DNA of 64,000 nucleotides. Source: Achatina immaculata. Taxonomy: Eukaryota; Mollusca; Gastropoda; Stylommatophora; Achatinidae. Both the position numbers and the translations under genes were made by a program. The notes beneath the pieces are model-generated. The model saw only the letters and a program-made list of their open reading frames with translations, did not search any database and was not told the DNA's origin. Location of the stretch: assembly GCA_009760885.1 (NCBI GenBank), contig CM019708.1, positions 17,536,689-17,600,688 on the forward strand, given 5' to 3'. Below, piece by piece: positions 54,936 to 64,000 of this stretch. How positions within the stretch are numbered: position 1 is the stretch's first letter; every line of letters begins with the position of its first letter.

Positions 54936-55405
54936 CCCACCCACCTACCTACCTACCTACCCACCTACCTACCAACCCACCACATACCTACCTACCTACC
55001 TATCTACCTACCTACCAGCCCACCCACCTACCTACCTACCTACCTACCTACCTAACCTACCTACCCACCTACAAACATACCCACCCACCTACCTACCTAC
55101 CTACCTAACCTACCTGTCTAACCTACATACCTACCTACCAACCTACCTACCTACCTAACCTACCTACCTACCTGTCTAACCTACCTACCTACCTAACCTA
55201 CCTACCTACCAACCCACCCACCCACCTACCTACTTACCAACCCACCCACCCACCCACCTACCTACCTACCCACCTACAAACATACCCACCCACCTACCTA
55301 CTTACCTACCTACCTACCCACCCACCTACCTACCTACCTACATACCCACCTGCCTACCCAACTGTCTAACCTACCTACCTACCTACCCACGCACCCACCC
55401 ACCTA
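54936..55405. repeat. CCTA/CCCA microsatellite
   Basis: Long ACCT tract with CCCA and AACC interruptions, next to REP2 as at 40266. Confidence 0.96.
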
Positions 55406-55674
55406 TGAATGTAGCAAGAGGCGTTACATTTCACGGGTAATGTTGTAATACAAGCGTCATTTGGTAAGTCCAGTGTGTCACTTAAAAAACCCAGGTTGTT
55501 GTTGGCTCTCCCCCCCTCCCCGACGTCTATATTTAGCTCACGTGACGTGACGTGGCACAGATTTCTTGACGGGGCAGTCGTATACAGAACATTCAGGCTC
55601 AATGTAAATATCATTTTATGATCATCTGCTGTTGGAATGTGAACATTTTATGAATCGATAAAGCCCTCTCACTT

Positions 55675-56522
55675 TCTCTCTTTGTATTTGTCTCTCTCTA
55701 TCTCTCTCTCTCTCTGTGTCTCTATATCTCTCTGTCTCTCTTTCTCTGTCTCTATGTCACTCTCTGTCTGTCTGTCTGTTTCTGTGTCTTTCTGTCTCTC
55801 TCTGTCTGTCTATCTGTGCCTCTTTCTGTCTCTATGTCTCTCTCAATTTCTCTATGTCTTTCTCTGTCTCTGTCTCTTTCTGTCTCTCTGCCTCTTTCTC
55901 ATTCTCTCTCTGCCTCTTTCTCATTCTCTCTCTGTCTTTCTTTTTCTATCTGTCTCTCTCTCTCTCTGTCTTTGTCTTTCTGTCTCTCTGTCTGTCTCTG
56001 TCTCTTTCTGTCTTTCTGTCTCACTCTCTCTGTCTTTCTGTCTCTCTCTGCCTATCTCTCTATCTGTCTCTGTCACTCTCTGTCTCTGCCTCCGTCTGTC
56101 TCTCTGCCTGTCTCTGTCTGTCTGTTTCTTTTCTCTCTGTCTGTCTCTGCCTCTGTCTGTCTCTCTCTCACTCTCTGTCTGTCTGTTTATCTCTGTCTGT
56201 GTGTCTCTCTGTGTGCCTCTCTGTCTGTCTTTCTGTCTCTCTCTGTCTGTCTGTCTCTCTCTGTCTCTGCCTCTGTCTGTCTCTCTCTCTCTGTGCCTCT
56301 GTCTGTCTCTGTCTATCTCTCTCTGACTCTGTCTATCTCTCTGTCTCTATCACTCTCTGACTCTCTCTGTCTCTGCCTGTCTCTTTCTGTCTCTGTCACT
56401 CTCTGTCTCTGCCTGTCTCTTTCTGTCTCTGCCTGTCTCTGTCACTCTCTGCCTCTGTCTGTCTCTGTCTCTGCCTGTCTGTCTGTCTCTGTTTCTCTCT
56501 CTCTCTCTCCCTCTCTCTGTAT
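55675..56522. repeat. CTCT/CTGT microsatellite, 0.85 kb
   Basis: TCTCTGTCTCTGTCTG-type tract. Overlapping Ser/Leu/Val/Cys frames in all three phases are artefacts. Confidence 0.97.
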
Positions 56523-56529
56523 GGTGTGT

Positions 56530-57005
56530 ATATATGTGTTACTCGTCACGTGGCTAGCGGATTCATGCATCACTTAACACATTTCACATGTTACTACTGT
56601 GTAGCAAACGCGCCGTTGCCCACTTTTGCAGTAGCATTCAATCACAGATTATATCGATTCCAAAGACCCCTTTTTTAAAGCGACCAATTACTGAAAATAG
56701 AAATGTAAAACCTGTTGGTAATTCAACCGTGAATATGGAGCTAAAGGGTCCCTCTTTCATCATTGTGAGAAACCCTGAAATCTGTTAATTACAGTGGCTG
56801 GAAAGACAAATTCCTCCCCCCCCCCCAAATCCAAAAAAATGTTTTGCTTCTTTACGTAAACTGTTTATAACAACTTGCAAAGTAGCAAGACCAATAAAGA
56901 ATATTCGAAGGTGGCAGTTCCATTAAGCCTGAGCTCAGGGCAATAACTGCGTCGTTACGTAACTGGTCAGATCAAGACAATCAACCAGAAGAAGAGGGAA
57001 AAATA
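56530..57005. other. Unassigned sequence
   Basis: An 11-C run lies at 56816-56826. Nothing else recognised. Confidence 0.4.
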
Positions 57006-57009
57006 ATGA

Positions 57010-57405
57010 AGGCTGAGAAACACATAAATGCCTTTGAATGTAAATGCTACATTTGATTCCTTCAAATATCATGGACACAGAAAAGAACAAATATATATAT
57101 ATATATATATACTACAAGAACTTAATATTGAAGAAGGCTGGCTAGTAAAGAGGACAAAGAAAATTTAAATATTTTGGACACATTAAAAGTCATGAGAATT
57201 TAGAGAAGACCGTCTTGGAAGGGTGCATAAAGGGAAAAAGAAAGAGAGAAAGACCAAGGCGAAGATGGCTGCAAGACGTCGTTGATGATCTGCAAATGGA
57301 TGCATCAGCAGCAGGGCGTCTTGCTTACAACCGAGAGGCCTACAGGAGGGCTGTTAGGGAGGCAAAGTTACGCAAGGGACATGCGAATGATTGACTGAGA
57401 AGGAA
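57010..57405 (+). mobile_element. LINE-C 3' fragment with an internal TA expansion
   Basis: Matches LINE-C from AEKHINAFECKC through the RGRPR-type region to CAAGGGACATGCGAATGATT. An ATAT tract (57091-57111) has expanded inside the former coding sequence. Confidence 0.87.
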
Positions 57406-57410
57406 GTAAA

Positions 57411-57701
57411 ATGAGCAATAATTCCTATCTGAAACGTCTTTTTCTTCTTGCTATTTTTGCCCAAGTTCACATGATTGTTCTGTGTAACTCCTTTCTCCAG
57501 GCAAATTTTGGCCGTCCAAACATTAGTATGAGTCTGAAACGATCTTCCACTTGGCTGACGCGCGTCATCCGTGCTACTAAAGTGTGGAGTCACTCAGTGC
57601 ACACTGAAACACAGACAGCGGAAGGAAAACTGGAACTTTACGAGCACTTGATACAGGGAACAGTTAACTTCTGTCCGCGATATTCGCACACAATGACATG
57701 A
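57411..57701 (+). CDS. Hypothetical 96-residue open frame with a signal-like N-terminus
   Basis: The frame starts MSNNSYLKRLFLLAIFAQVH, which resembles a secretion signal. The rest is basic and contains no recognised domain. It begins just after the 3' end of a LINE-C relic (57010-57405), so it sits in unique sequence. Only the open frame and the hydrophobic start support it, and chance is the simplest explanation. Confidence 0.12.
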   Translation: MSNNSYLKRLFLLAIFAQVHMIVLCNSFLQANFGRPNISMSLKRSSTWLTRVIRATKVWSHSVHTETQTAEGKLELYEHLIQGTVNFCPRYSHTMT

Positions 57702-57886
57702 CAAGGTTAAAAGAGCAATTGTCCAATTTTTTGTTTGTTTGTTTGTTGAGGGGGAACTTTTGTGTATCATTGTTTGGAGCATAATTTTATGATTGTTGTA
57801 AAATGATTGTTATAAAATGGTTGTCACACTCTTAGTGAAAAATCTTTCCTCACACTTTGTACGAAAATAAATCTAATTTGTTTTGT

Positions 57887-58110
57887 TTTTTTCGATTTCT
57901 CTCTCTTTCTATGTCTCTCTCTCTCTTTCTCTCTCTCTTCTCTTCTCTCTCTCTTTTCTCTCTCTCTCTTTTCTCTTTCTCTTCTCTTCTCTTCTCTCTC
58001 TCTTCTCTTCTTTCTCTCTTTTCTCTTTTTTTTTTCTCTCTCTCTTTTCTCATTCTGTCTCTTTTCTTTCTGTGTTTATTTGTCTCTCTCTGTATTTCTC
58101 TGTCTCACTC
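57887..58110. repeat. TC-rich microsatellite
   Basis: TCTCTCTC and TCTTTTCTC tract, followed by REP3. Confidence 0.95.
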
Positions 58111-58129
58111 TCTCTTTCTCGCCTCCTTT

Positions 58130-58230
58130 CCCTAAGGGCAGAATGTAAGACGGGCCTGAGTGTCCAATTCTTTACCATTTAAAAATAAAGATCATTCATT
58201 CATTCATTCTCTCTCTCTCTCTCTCTTTCC
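58130..58230 (+). mobile_element. REP3 copy with CATT and CT tail
   Basis: GGGCAGAATGTAAGACGGGC ... AAAAATAAAGAT, then (CATT)n and (CT)n. Confidence 0.72.
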
Positions 58231-58299
58231 CCACATGTAGCTTTCTTTAAAAAATCATTTAACTGTGCAACGAATCCGTCTTTCTTCAAGCGGTTCTGC

Positions 58300-58560
58300 T
58301 CACATAACATTCTACTGGTAATATAGGTAGGCGCTGGCATATCACATTCTATAGGTAACATAGGTAGGAGCTGAAATATCACATTCTACTGGTAATATAG
58401 GTAAGTGCTTGCATATCATATTCTATAGGTAACATAGGTAGGAGCTGAAATATCACATTCTACTGGTAATATAGGTAGGAACTGGCATATCACATTCTTC
58501 TGGTAACATAGACAGGAGCTGACATATCACATTCTTTTGGTAACGTAGGCGGGAGATGAT
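58300..58560. repeat. 37-bp minisatellite
   Basis: About seven units with CATTCTACTGGTAATATAGG and GGAGCTGAAATATC. Confidence 0.92.
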
Positions 58561-58564
58561 GTGT

Positions 58565-59510
58565 TCTCGTGGCAGAGAGGCCTACTGAAAAGTTACTCAT
58601 CTTCTTGGGTCAGTTCCAAGAATTAAAGAAGTCAATCATGACAGTGCAATTCCGGCCTATCTCAATGATTGTGCTTCTAGAACTTTCACGAAAACCTCCA
58701 ACCCAGACCGACCCACTGACAGGAGATCCAAACCATCAAGCCATAACGAAGCAGAACTTCAATTATTTGCCTATTTCTGCAGTCCAGTATTTGTCGTTCT
58801 ACACGTTTAAAAAAATCGCACAAAAGCGAAAGGAGGCCCAAGCAGATCAAAGCTTGAAAACCACTCATGTAGGGCATTGGTGTTTAGCTTGGATGATTTT
58901 GCCACGACCTATTACCTTCACATTTCACATCTTTCCCAAGATCAATATCTTTGATCGCAGTTAATTTCTTCCTTTCTTAAAACAAACAAACAAACAAACA
59001 AACAAACAAACAAACAAACAAACAAAAAACAAAAAAACAAACACGATGAAGTCAAGAAAAACTTTCAGTGCTGATAAAGGATAAAGTTGTGAGTTATCTT
59101 CCTTGTTGGAGTTATTCTTGAAAAGTGAATCATAACAGGAATAACCGTTGATAACAATGACAGCGGTATGTACTCAAGACAGATAACAGCAGTGTAAATG
59201 ACAGTTCGTTCTCTACAGAAAAAGGGGCAAGTGATGAGCGACGCTGTGTACAGAAAGGATATTCCGATTGATGGAAGAGTTTAAGGTCACACTGAGGACC
59301 GTAGATACAGACAAGAGCTACCCGCTATCAGAGCCTCTAAGAGAAATTTTATAAGTCTGTGGACCCCCTAACCTACCCGTGCTTATTTACTGTGAACACC
59401 TTCCCCCAAGTCCTTAAAACATGGACAAAACGGGGGCCCCTGGGCCTCCATCTCTTTCGCAGGGCCTGCCTGCCACTATCTCCTATGCAACTTTTCTAGA
59501 GTGCAAACAG
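58565..59510. other. Unassigned sequence with a CAAA tract
   Basis: A 131-codon plus frame (58569-58964, non-ATG start) has no domain. (CAAA)n lies at 58981-59025. Confidence 0.4.
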
Positions 59511-59561
59511 ATTTTCTTCTTCTTCTTCTTATTATTATTATTATTATTATTAAAAAGAGAA

Positions 59562-59703
59562 AAGGGCGACCTCGCCGCAGGTTGACTCTAGATGTCAGGG
59601 AAAGTCTGAATATGACATTGAGAGACGCAGGTCAACTTGCGCCAACACCGTATTGCATTCAGGGAGGTTGTGAGAGGGACAACGTTCTGGAAAGGACATG
59701 CCA
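59562..59703 (+). mobile_element. LINE-I 3' end
   Basis: Reads KRKGRPRRRLTLDVRESLNM and TLRDAGQLA, then (shifted frame) IAFREVVRGTTFWKGHA, the C-terminal layout of LINE polyproteins. It is flanked on both sides by (TTC)n(TTA)n tracts. Confidence 0.75.
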
Positions 59704-59807
59704 TCTTCTTCTTCTTCTTCTTCTTCTTCTTCTTCGTCTTATTATTATTATTATTAGTGGTGGTGGTGGTGGTAGTAGTAGTAGTGGTAGTAGTAGTAAC
59801 AGTATTA

Positions 59808-59895
<88 letters not shown>

Positions 59896-59984
59896 TGGTA
59901 ATGGTGGTGGTAGTAGTAGTAGTAATAGTAGTAGTAGTGGTGGTGGTGGTAGTAGTAGTAGTAGTGGTAGTGGTAGTGGTGGTG

Positions 59985-60022
<38 letters not shown>

Positions 60023-60080
60023 GGTAGTGGTGGTGGTAGTAGTAGTAATAGTAGTGGTGGTGGTGGTAGTAGTAGTAGTG

Positions 60081-60112
<32 letters not shown>

Positions 60113-60136
60113 GGTGGTGGTAGTAGTAGTGGTGGG

Positions 60137-60168
<32 letters not shown>

Positions 60169-60375
60169 GGTAGTAGTAGTAGTAGTGGTGGTAGTAGTAG
60201 TGGTAGTAGTAGTGGTAGTGGTAGTAGTAGTAGTGGTAGTAGTAGTAGTGGTAGTAGTGGCAGTAGTAGTAATGGTGGTGGTAGTAGTATTGGCAGTAGT
60301 AGTAGTGATGGTGGTAGTAGTAGTAGTGGTGGTAGTAGTAGTGGTAGTAGTGGCAGTAGTAGTAGTGGTGGTGGC

Positions 60376-60411
<36 letters not shown>

Positions 60412-60466
60412 GGTAGTGGTGGTGGTAGTAGTAGTAATAGTAGTGGTGGTGGTGGTAGTAGTAGTG

Positions 60467-60498
<32 letters not shown>

Positions 60499-60505
60499 GG
60501 TGGTG

Positions 60506-60537
<32 letters not shown>

Positions 60538-60744
60538 GGTAGTAGTAGTAGTAGTGGTGGTAGTAGTAGTGGTAGTAGTAGTGGTAGTGGTAGTAGTAGT
60601 AGTGGTAGTAGTAGTAGTGGTAGTAGTGGCAGTAGTAGTAATGGTGGTGGTAGTAGTATTGGCAGTAGTAGTAGTGATGGTGGTAGTAGTAGTAGTGGTG
60701 GTAGTAGTAGTGGTAGTAGTGGCAGTAGTAGTAGTGGTGGTGGC

Positions 60745-60780
<36 letters not shown>

Positions 60781-60838
60781 GGTAGTGGTGGTGGTAGTAG
60801 TAGTAATAGTAGTGGTGGTGGTGGTAGTAGTAGTAGTG

Positions 60839-60870
<32 letters not shown>

Positions 60871-60877
60871 GGTGGTG

Positions 60878-60909
<32 letters not shown>

Positions 60910-61113
60910 GGTAGTAGTAGTAGTAGTGGTGGTAGTAGTAGTGGTAGTAGTAGTGGTAGTGGTAGTAGTAGTAGTGGTAGTAGTAGTAGTGGTAGTAGTG
61001 GCAGTAGTAGTAATGGTGGTGGTAGTAGTATTGGCAGTAGTAGTGGTGGTGGTAGTAGTAGTAGTGGTGGTAGTAGTAGTGGTAGTAGTGGCAGTAGTAG
61101 TAGTGGTGGTGGC

Positions 61114-61149
<36 letters not shown>

Positions 61150-61153
61150 GGTG

Positions 61154-61185
<32 letters not shown>

Positions 61186-61348
61186 GGTGGTGGTAGTAGT
61201 AACAGTATTAGTGGTAGTAGTAGTAGTGGTGGTAGTAGTAGTAGTGGTAGTGGTAGTAGTAGTAGTGGTGTTGGTAGTAGTAGTGGTGGTAGTAGTAGTG
61301 GTAATAGTGGCAGTATTAGTAGTGGTGGTGGCAGTAGTAGTGGTGGTG

Positions 61349-61380
<32 letters not shown>

Positions 61381-61411
61381 GGTGGTGGTGGTAGTAGTAG
61401 TGGTGGTGGTG

Positions 61412-61446
<35 letters not shown>

Positions 61447-62083
61447 GGTGGTGGTAGTAGTAACAGTATTAGTGGTAGTAGTAGTAGTGGTGGTAGTAGT
61501 AGTAGTGGTAGTAGTAGTAGTAGTAGTGGTGTTGGTAGTAGTTGTAATAGTGGTGATAGTAGTAGTAGTGGTGATAGTAGTGGTAGTAGTGGTAGTAATA
61601 GTGGTAGTAGTAGTAGTGGTGGTAGTAGTGGTGGTGGTGGTGGTAGTAGTAGTAGTAGTAGTGGTAGTAGTAATAGTAGTCGTAGTAGTAGTAGTAGTGA
61701 TTGTAGTAGTAGTGGTGGTAGGTGTAGTAGTAATAGTGGTGGGGTGCTACTAGTAGTAGTGGTGGTAGAAGTAGCAGTAGTTGTGGTAGTAGTAGTAGTG
61801 GTGGTAGTAGTAGTAGTAGTGGTGGTAGTTGTAGTAGTAGTAGTAGTAGTGATGGTAGTAGTAATAGTAGCAGTAGCAGTAGTAGTAGTAGTGGTGGTAG
61901 TAGTAATAGTAGCAGTAGCAGTAGTAGTAGTAGTGGTGGTAGTAGTAATAGTAGCAGTAGTAGTAGTGGTGGTAGTAGCAGTAGTAGTAGTAGTGATGGT
62001 AGTAGTAATAGCAGCAGTAGCAGTAGTAGTAGTGGTTGTAGTAGTAGTAGTAGTAGTGATGATAGTAGTAGCAGTGGTAGTAG
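59704..62083. repeat. 2.4-kb trinucleotide array (AGT/GGT) with higher-order structure
   Basis: Starts as (CTT)n then (ATT)n at the LINE-I terminus and becomes AGT/GGT with rare variants (AAT, GAT, GGC). A block marked by TATTGGCAGTAGT recurs at 60289, 60658 and 61030. A one-base change of phase near 60130 turns a Ser/Gly reading into a Val reading; the 750-codon frame is an artefact. Confidence 0.97.
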
Positions 62084-62187
62084 TATATATCCCAATAATA
62101 TTAGACTCTGAGGCCAGAACTGTCGTTCCATAGCTTTGTGATAGAGCGGGCTAGAAGTCTTTTACTGTCCGTGTCCAAAATGATTAT

Positions 62188-63090
62188 TGCTAACTTCTGG
62201 CTGTTGCTAACTGCTGGCTGTTTCTAACTTCTGGCTGTTGCTAACTGTTGTGTGTTGCTAACTTATGGCTGTTTTTAACTTCTGACTTTTGCTAACAGCT
62301 GGCTGTGGGGAACTGCTGGCAGTTGCTAACTTCTCGCTTTGGCTAACTGCTGGGTTTGGCTAACCGCTGGATGTGGTTTACTTCTGGATGTGGCTAACTT
62401 CTGGCTGTGGCTAACTGCTGGTTGTGGCTAACGTATGCCTGTTGCTAACTCCTGGCTGTTGCTAACTGTTGGCTGATGCTAACTGCTGGCTGTTGTTAAC
62501 TGTTGACTGTTGCGGAGTACTGGGTGTTGCTATCTGCCAGCTGTTGCTATCTGCCGGCTGTTGCTTACTGCTAGTGTTGCTGGGATTGCTGACTGCTGGC
62601 TGTTGCTAAATGTTGGCTGTTGCTAACTGTTGGGTATTGCTAACTGCTGTCCGTTGCTAACGTCTCGTTGGTACTAATTTCTGGCTAGTGCTAACTTCTG
62701 AATGTTGCTAACTTCTGGCTGTGGCTATCTTCGGGCTGTTGCTAACTGCTGGCTGTTGCTAACTGCTGGCTGTGGCTAACTATTGGCTGTTGCTCATTTC
62801 TGGCTGTTGCTAATTTCTGGCTGTTGCTATCTTCTGACTGTTACTGTCTTCTGGCTGTTCCTTACTGTTGGCTGTTGCTAACTTGTGGCTGTTGCTAACC
62901 GCTGACTGTTGCTGACTGTTGGGGTTGCTGACACCTGGCTGTTGTTAACTTTTGGCTGTTGCTCACGCCTCTCTGTGACTAACTGTTGGCTGTTGCTAAC
63001 TTCTGGCTGTTGTTCACTCCTCTCTGTGACTAACTGTTGGCTGTTGCTAACTTCTGGCTGTTGCTGACTGTTGGGGTTGGTGACTGCTGG
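62188..63090. repeat. 17-bp minisatellite (TGCTAACTTCTGGCTGT)
   Basis: About 50 units of TGGCTGTTGCTAACTTC with many substitutions. No clear higher-order block. Confidence 0.94.
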
Positions 63091-63179
63091 TAGCGACAGC
63101 ATTTGGTAAATAACGGCTGTTTTCATCCTGAAATACAGAATGGAGTCAAGTAGATTTGATCTGTTTAGTAAAACTGTCG

Positions 63180-63232
63180 AACACACACACACACACACGC
63201 ACGCACACACACAAACACACACATATATATAT
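63180..63232. repeat. CA/TA microsatellite
   Basis: ACACACACACACACAC then ATATATATATA. Confidence 0.95.
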
Positions 63233-63329
63233 AACTGAAAAAGCTCCTCTCACCACTCGCTGAACCAATATCTCATTGGCATAATCGACCACGATAGCAC
63301 CAAACCATGTTCAGCCCCTGTTGTGTGTG

Positions 63330-63580
63330 TCTCTCTCTCTCTGAACCTTAAGTGCCCAGGGCACATGGGGCTTCCGCAAGGGTTTTCCACAAATGCCTGT
63401 CCTTCGCCTTTTTTTCTGCTCTTGCCCAGGTGAGCCCTCTATTGCTCAACATCCTTTCTGTTGTTCTTCTCCATGTCTCTTTTGGTCTACCCTTACTTCT
63501 GTTCCCCTGTGGTGTCCATCTTAGTGCTATTTTTGGTAGTGAGTTGTCAGTCATTCGGAGCACATGTGTGTCTGAGAAGC
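63330..63580 (-). mobile_element. LINE-E 3' end with an intact terminal frame
   Basis: Minus strand reads MLRMTDNSLPKIALRWTPQG, RSKGRPKETWRRTTERMLSN, RGLTWARAEKKAKDRHLWKT and APCALGT, stop, then (GA)n. It is the least decayed LINE-E copy, 5'-truncated at about 63575. Confidence 0.88.
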
Positions 63581-63584
63581 TTTT

Positions 63585-64000
63585 ATTGCCATGCTCTCAT
63601 TCCTTTTTAAATAACGTGTTACCCATGCATAGAGTCTTCTTTCCATCTTGTGCGATCCTTCTCCAGATCTTCATCGCGACTGTTATAAAAGAAAACGCCT
63701 AACAAACAATCTTTTACAACTTTTTACATCTCGGTGACCTACTTTCTCAAGAAGTTCGCCATATTTTATTTTCATTCTAATAGATCCGGTTGCCATTCAT
63801 TCTTGACAGGGAAAATGGCACGCATTGAAACACAGCCATTGTGTACTTTGTGAATTCCATTTATGCAAATTTCAGCCAAAGAGATTCATGAATGTGAAAA
63901 ATGATGTAAAGGTTCATTATGAACCTTAAATTGAGGATCCAGTGAAAATCAAAGTGTTTGGTGTTAAGTTTTATGTTTGAGAAAAAAACAAACACCAACG
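63585..64000. other. Unassigned sequence
   Basis: No element or exon recognised before the window ends. Confidence 0.4.

Noticed and set aside
55682..56577. Overlapping Ser/Leu/Val/Cys frames of 214-253 codons
   Set aside because: CTCT/CTGT microsatellite without stops.
58569..58964. 131-codon plus-strand frame
   Set aside because: No ATG at the start, no domain, no splice context and no sign of conservation.
59501..61753. 750-codon Ser/Gly then poly-Val frame
   Set aside because: Trinucleotide array; the amino acid simply reflects the phase of AGT/GGT.

Overview
This is a repeat-saturated eukaryotic genomic window. It is AT-rich, has a spliced gene with a very long intron, and carries many dead non-LTR retrotransposons, tRNA-derived SINEs, a mariner-type DNA transposon, and more than thirty tandem arrays. 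The mixture of LINE families with microsatellite-like 3' tails, SINEs and minisatellites fits a lophotrochozoan genome, perhaps a gastropod mollusc. That assignment is an inference from repeat style only. There are no bacterial operons, tRNA or rRNA genes, or CRISPR loci.

Host gene: the only spliced gene I can support lies on the minus strand. A start exon (18666-18460) has an ATG preceded by an in-frame stop and ends at a GTAAAG donor. A second exon (3954-3771) lies between a TCTATCTACAG acceptor and a GTAAGAAG donor. The two exons join in phase and encode the N-terminus of a probable type II membrane protein: a polar cytosolic tail of about 85 residues, a membrane segment, then the start of an ectodomain. 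The family is not recognised. The 14.5-kb intron between them holds minisatellites at 4.0, 10.4, 10.9, 12.7, 13.1, 13.9, 14.9, 16.1 and 17.4 kb. It also holds a 2.33-kb tandem segmental duplication, an inverted-repeat element filled by a minisatellite, and nested retroelements.

Layout: 0-3.7 kb, LINE and SINE fragments; 3.7-18.7 kb, the gene and its repeat-filled intron; 19-29 kb, a minisatellite, LINE relics, the mariner element (22139-23467) and a LINE nested in a LINE; 29-34 kb, a 2.9-kb minisatellite with an 846-bp higher-order duplication; 34-42.5 kb, a LINE graveyard that includes an RNase H domain and a 5'-inverted insertion; 42.8-49.3 kb, four minisatellites, one grown from inside a dispersed repeat; 50-59 kb, more SINE/LINE relics, a 25-bp minisatellite and CT-rich microsatellites; 59.5-62.1 kb, a 2.4-kb trinucleotide array starting at a LINE 3' end; 62.2-63.1 kb, a 17-bp minisatellite; 63.3 kb to the end, a last LINE tail.

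The recurrent theme is the birth of tandem repeats from mobile elements. LINE 3' tails seed microsatellites, and short internal duplications in dispersed elements grew into minisatellites. Very long open frames at 13.9, 31-34 and 59.5-62 kb are artefacts of stop-free repeat units, not genes. LINE-A to LINE-I, LINE-R, REP1-3 and SINE1-2 are labels local to this annotation.
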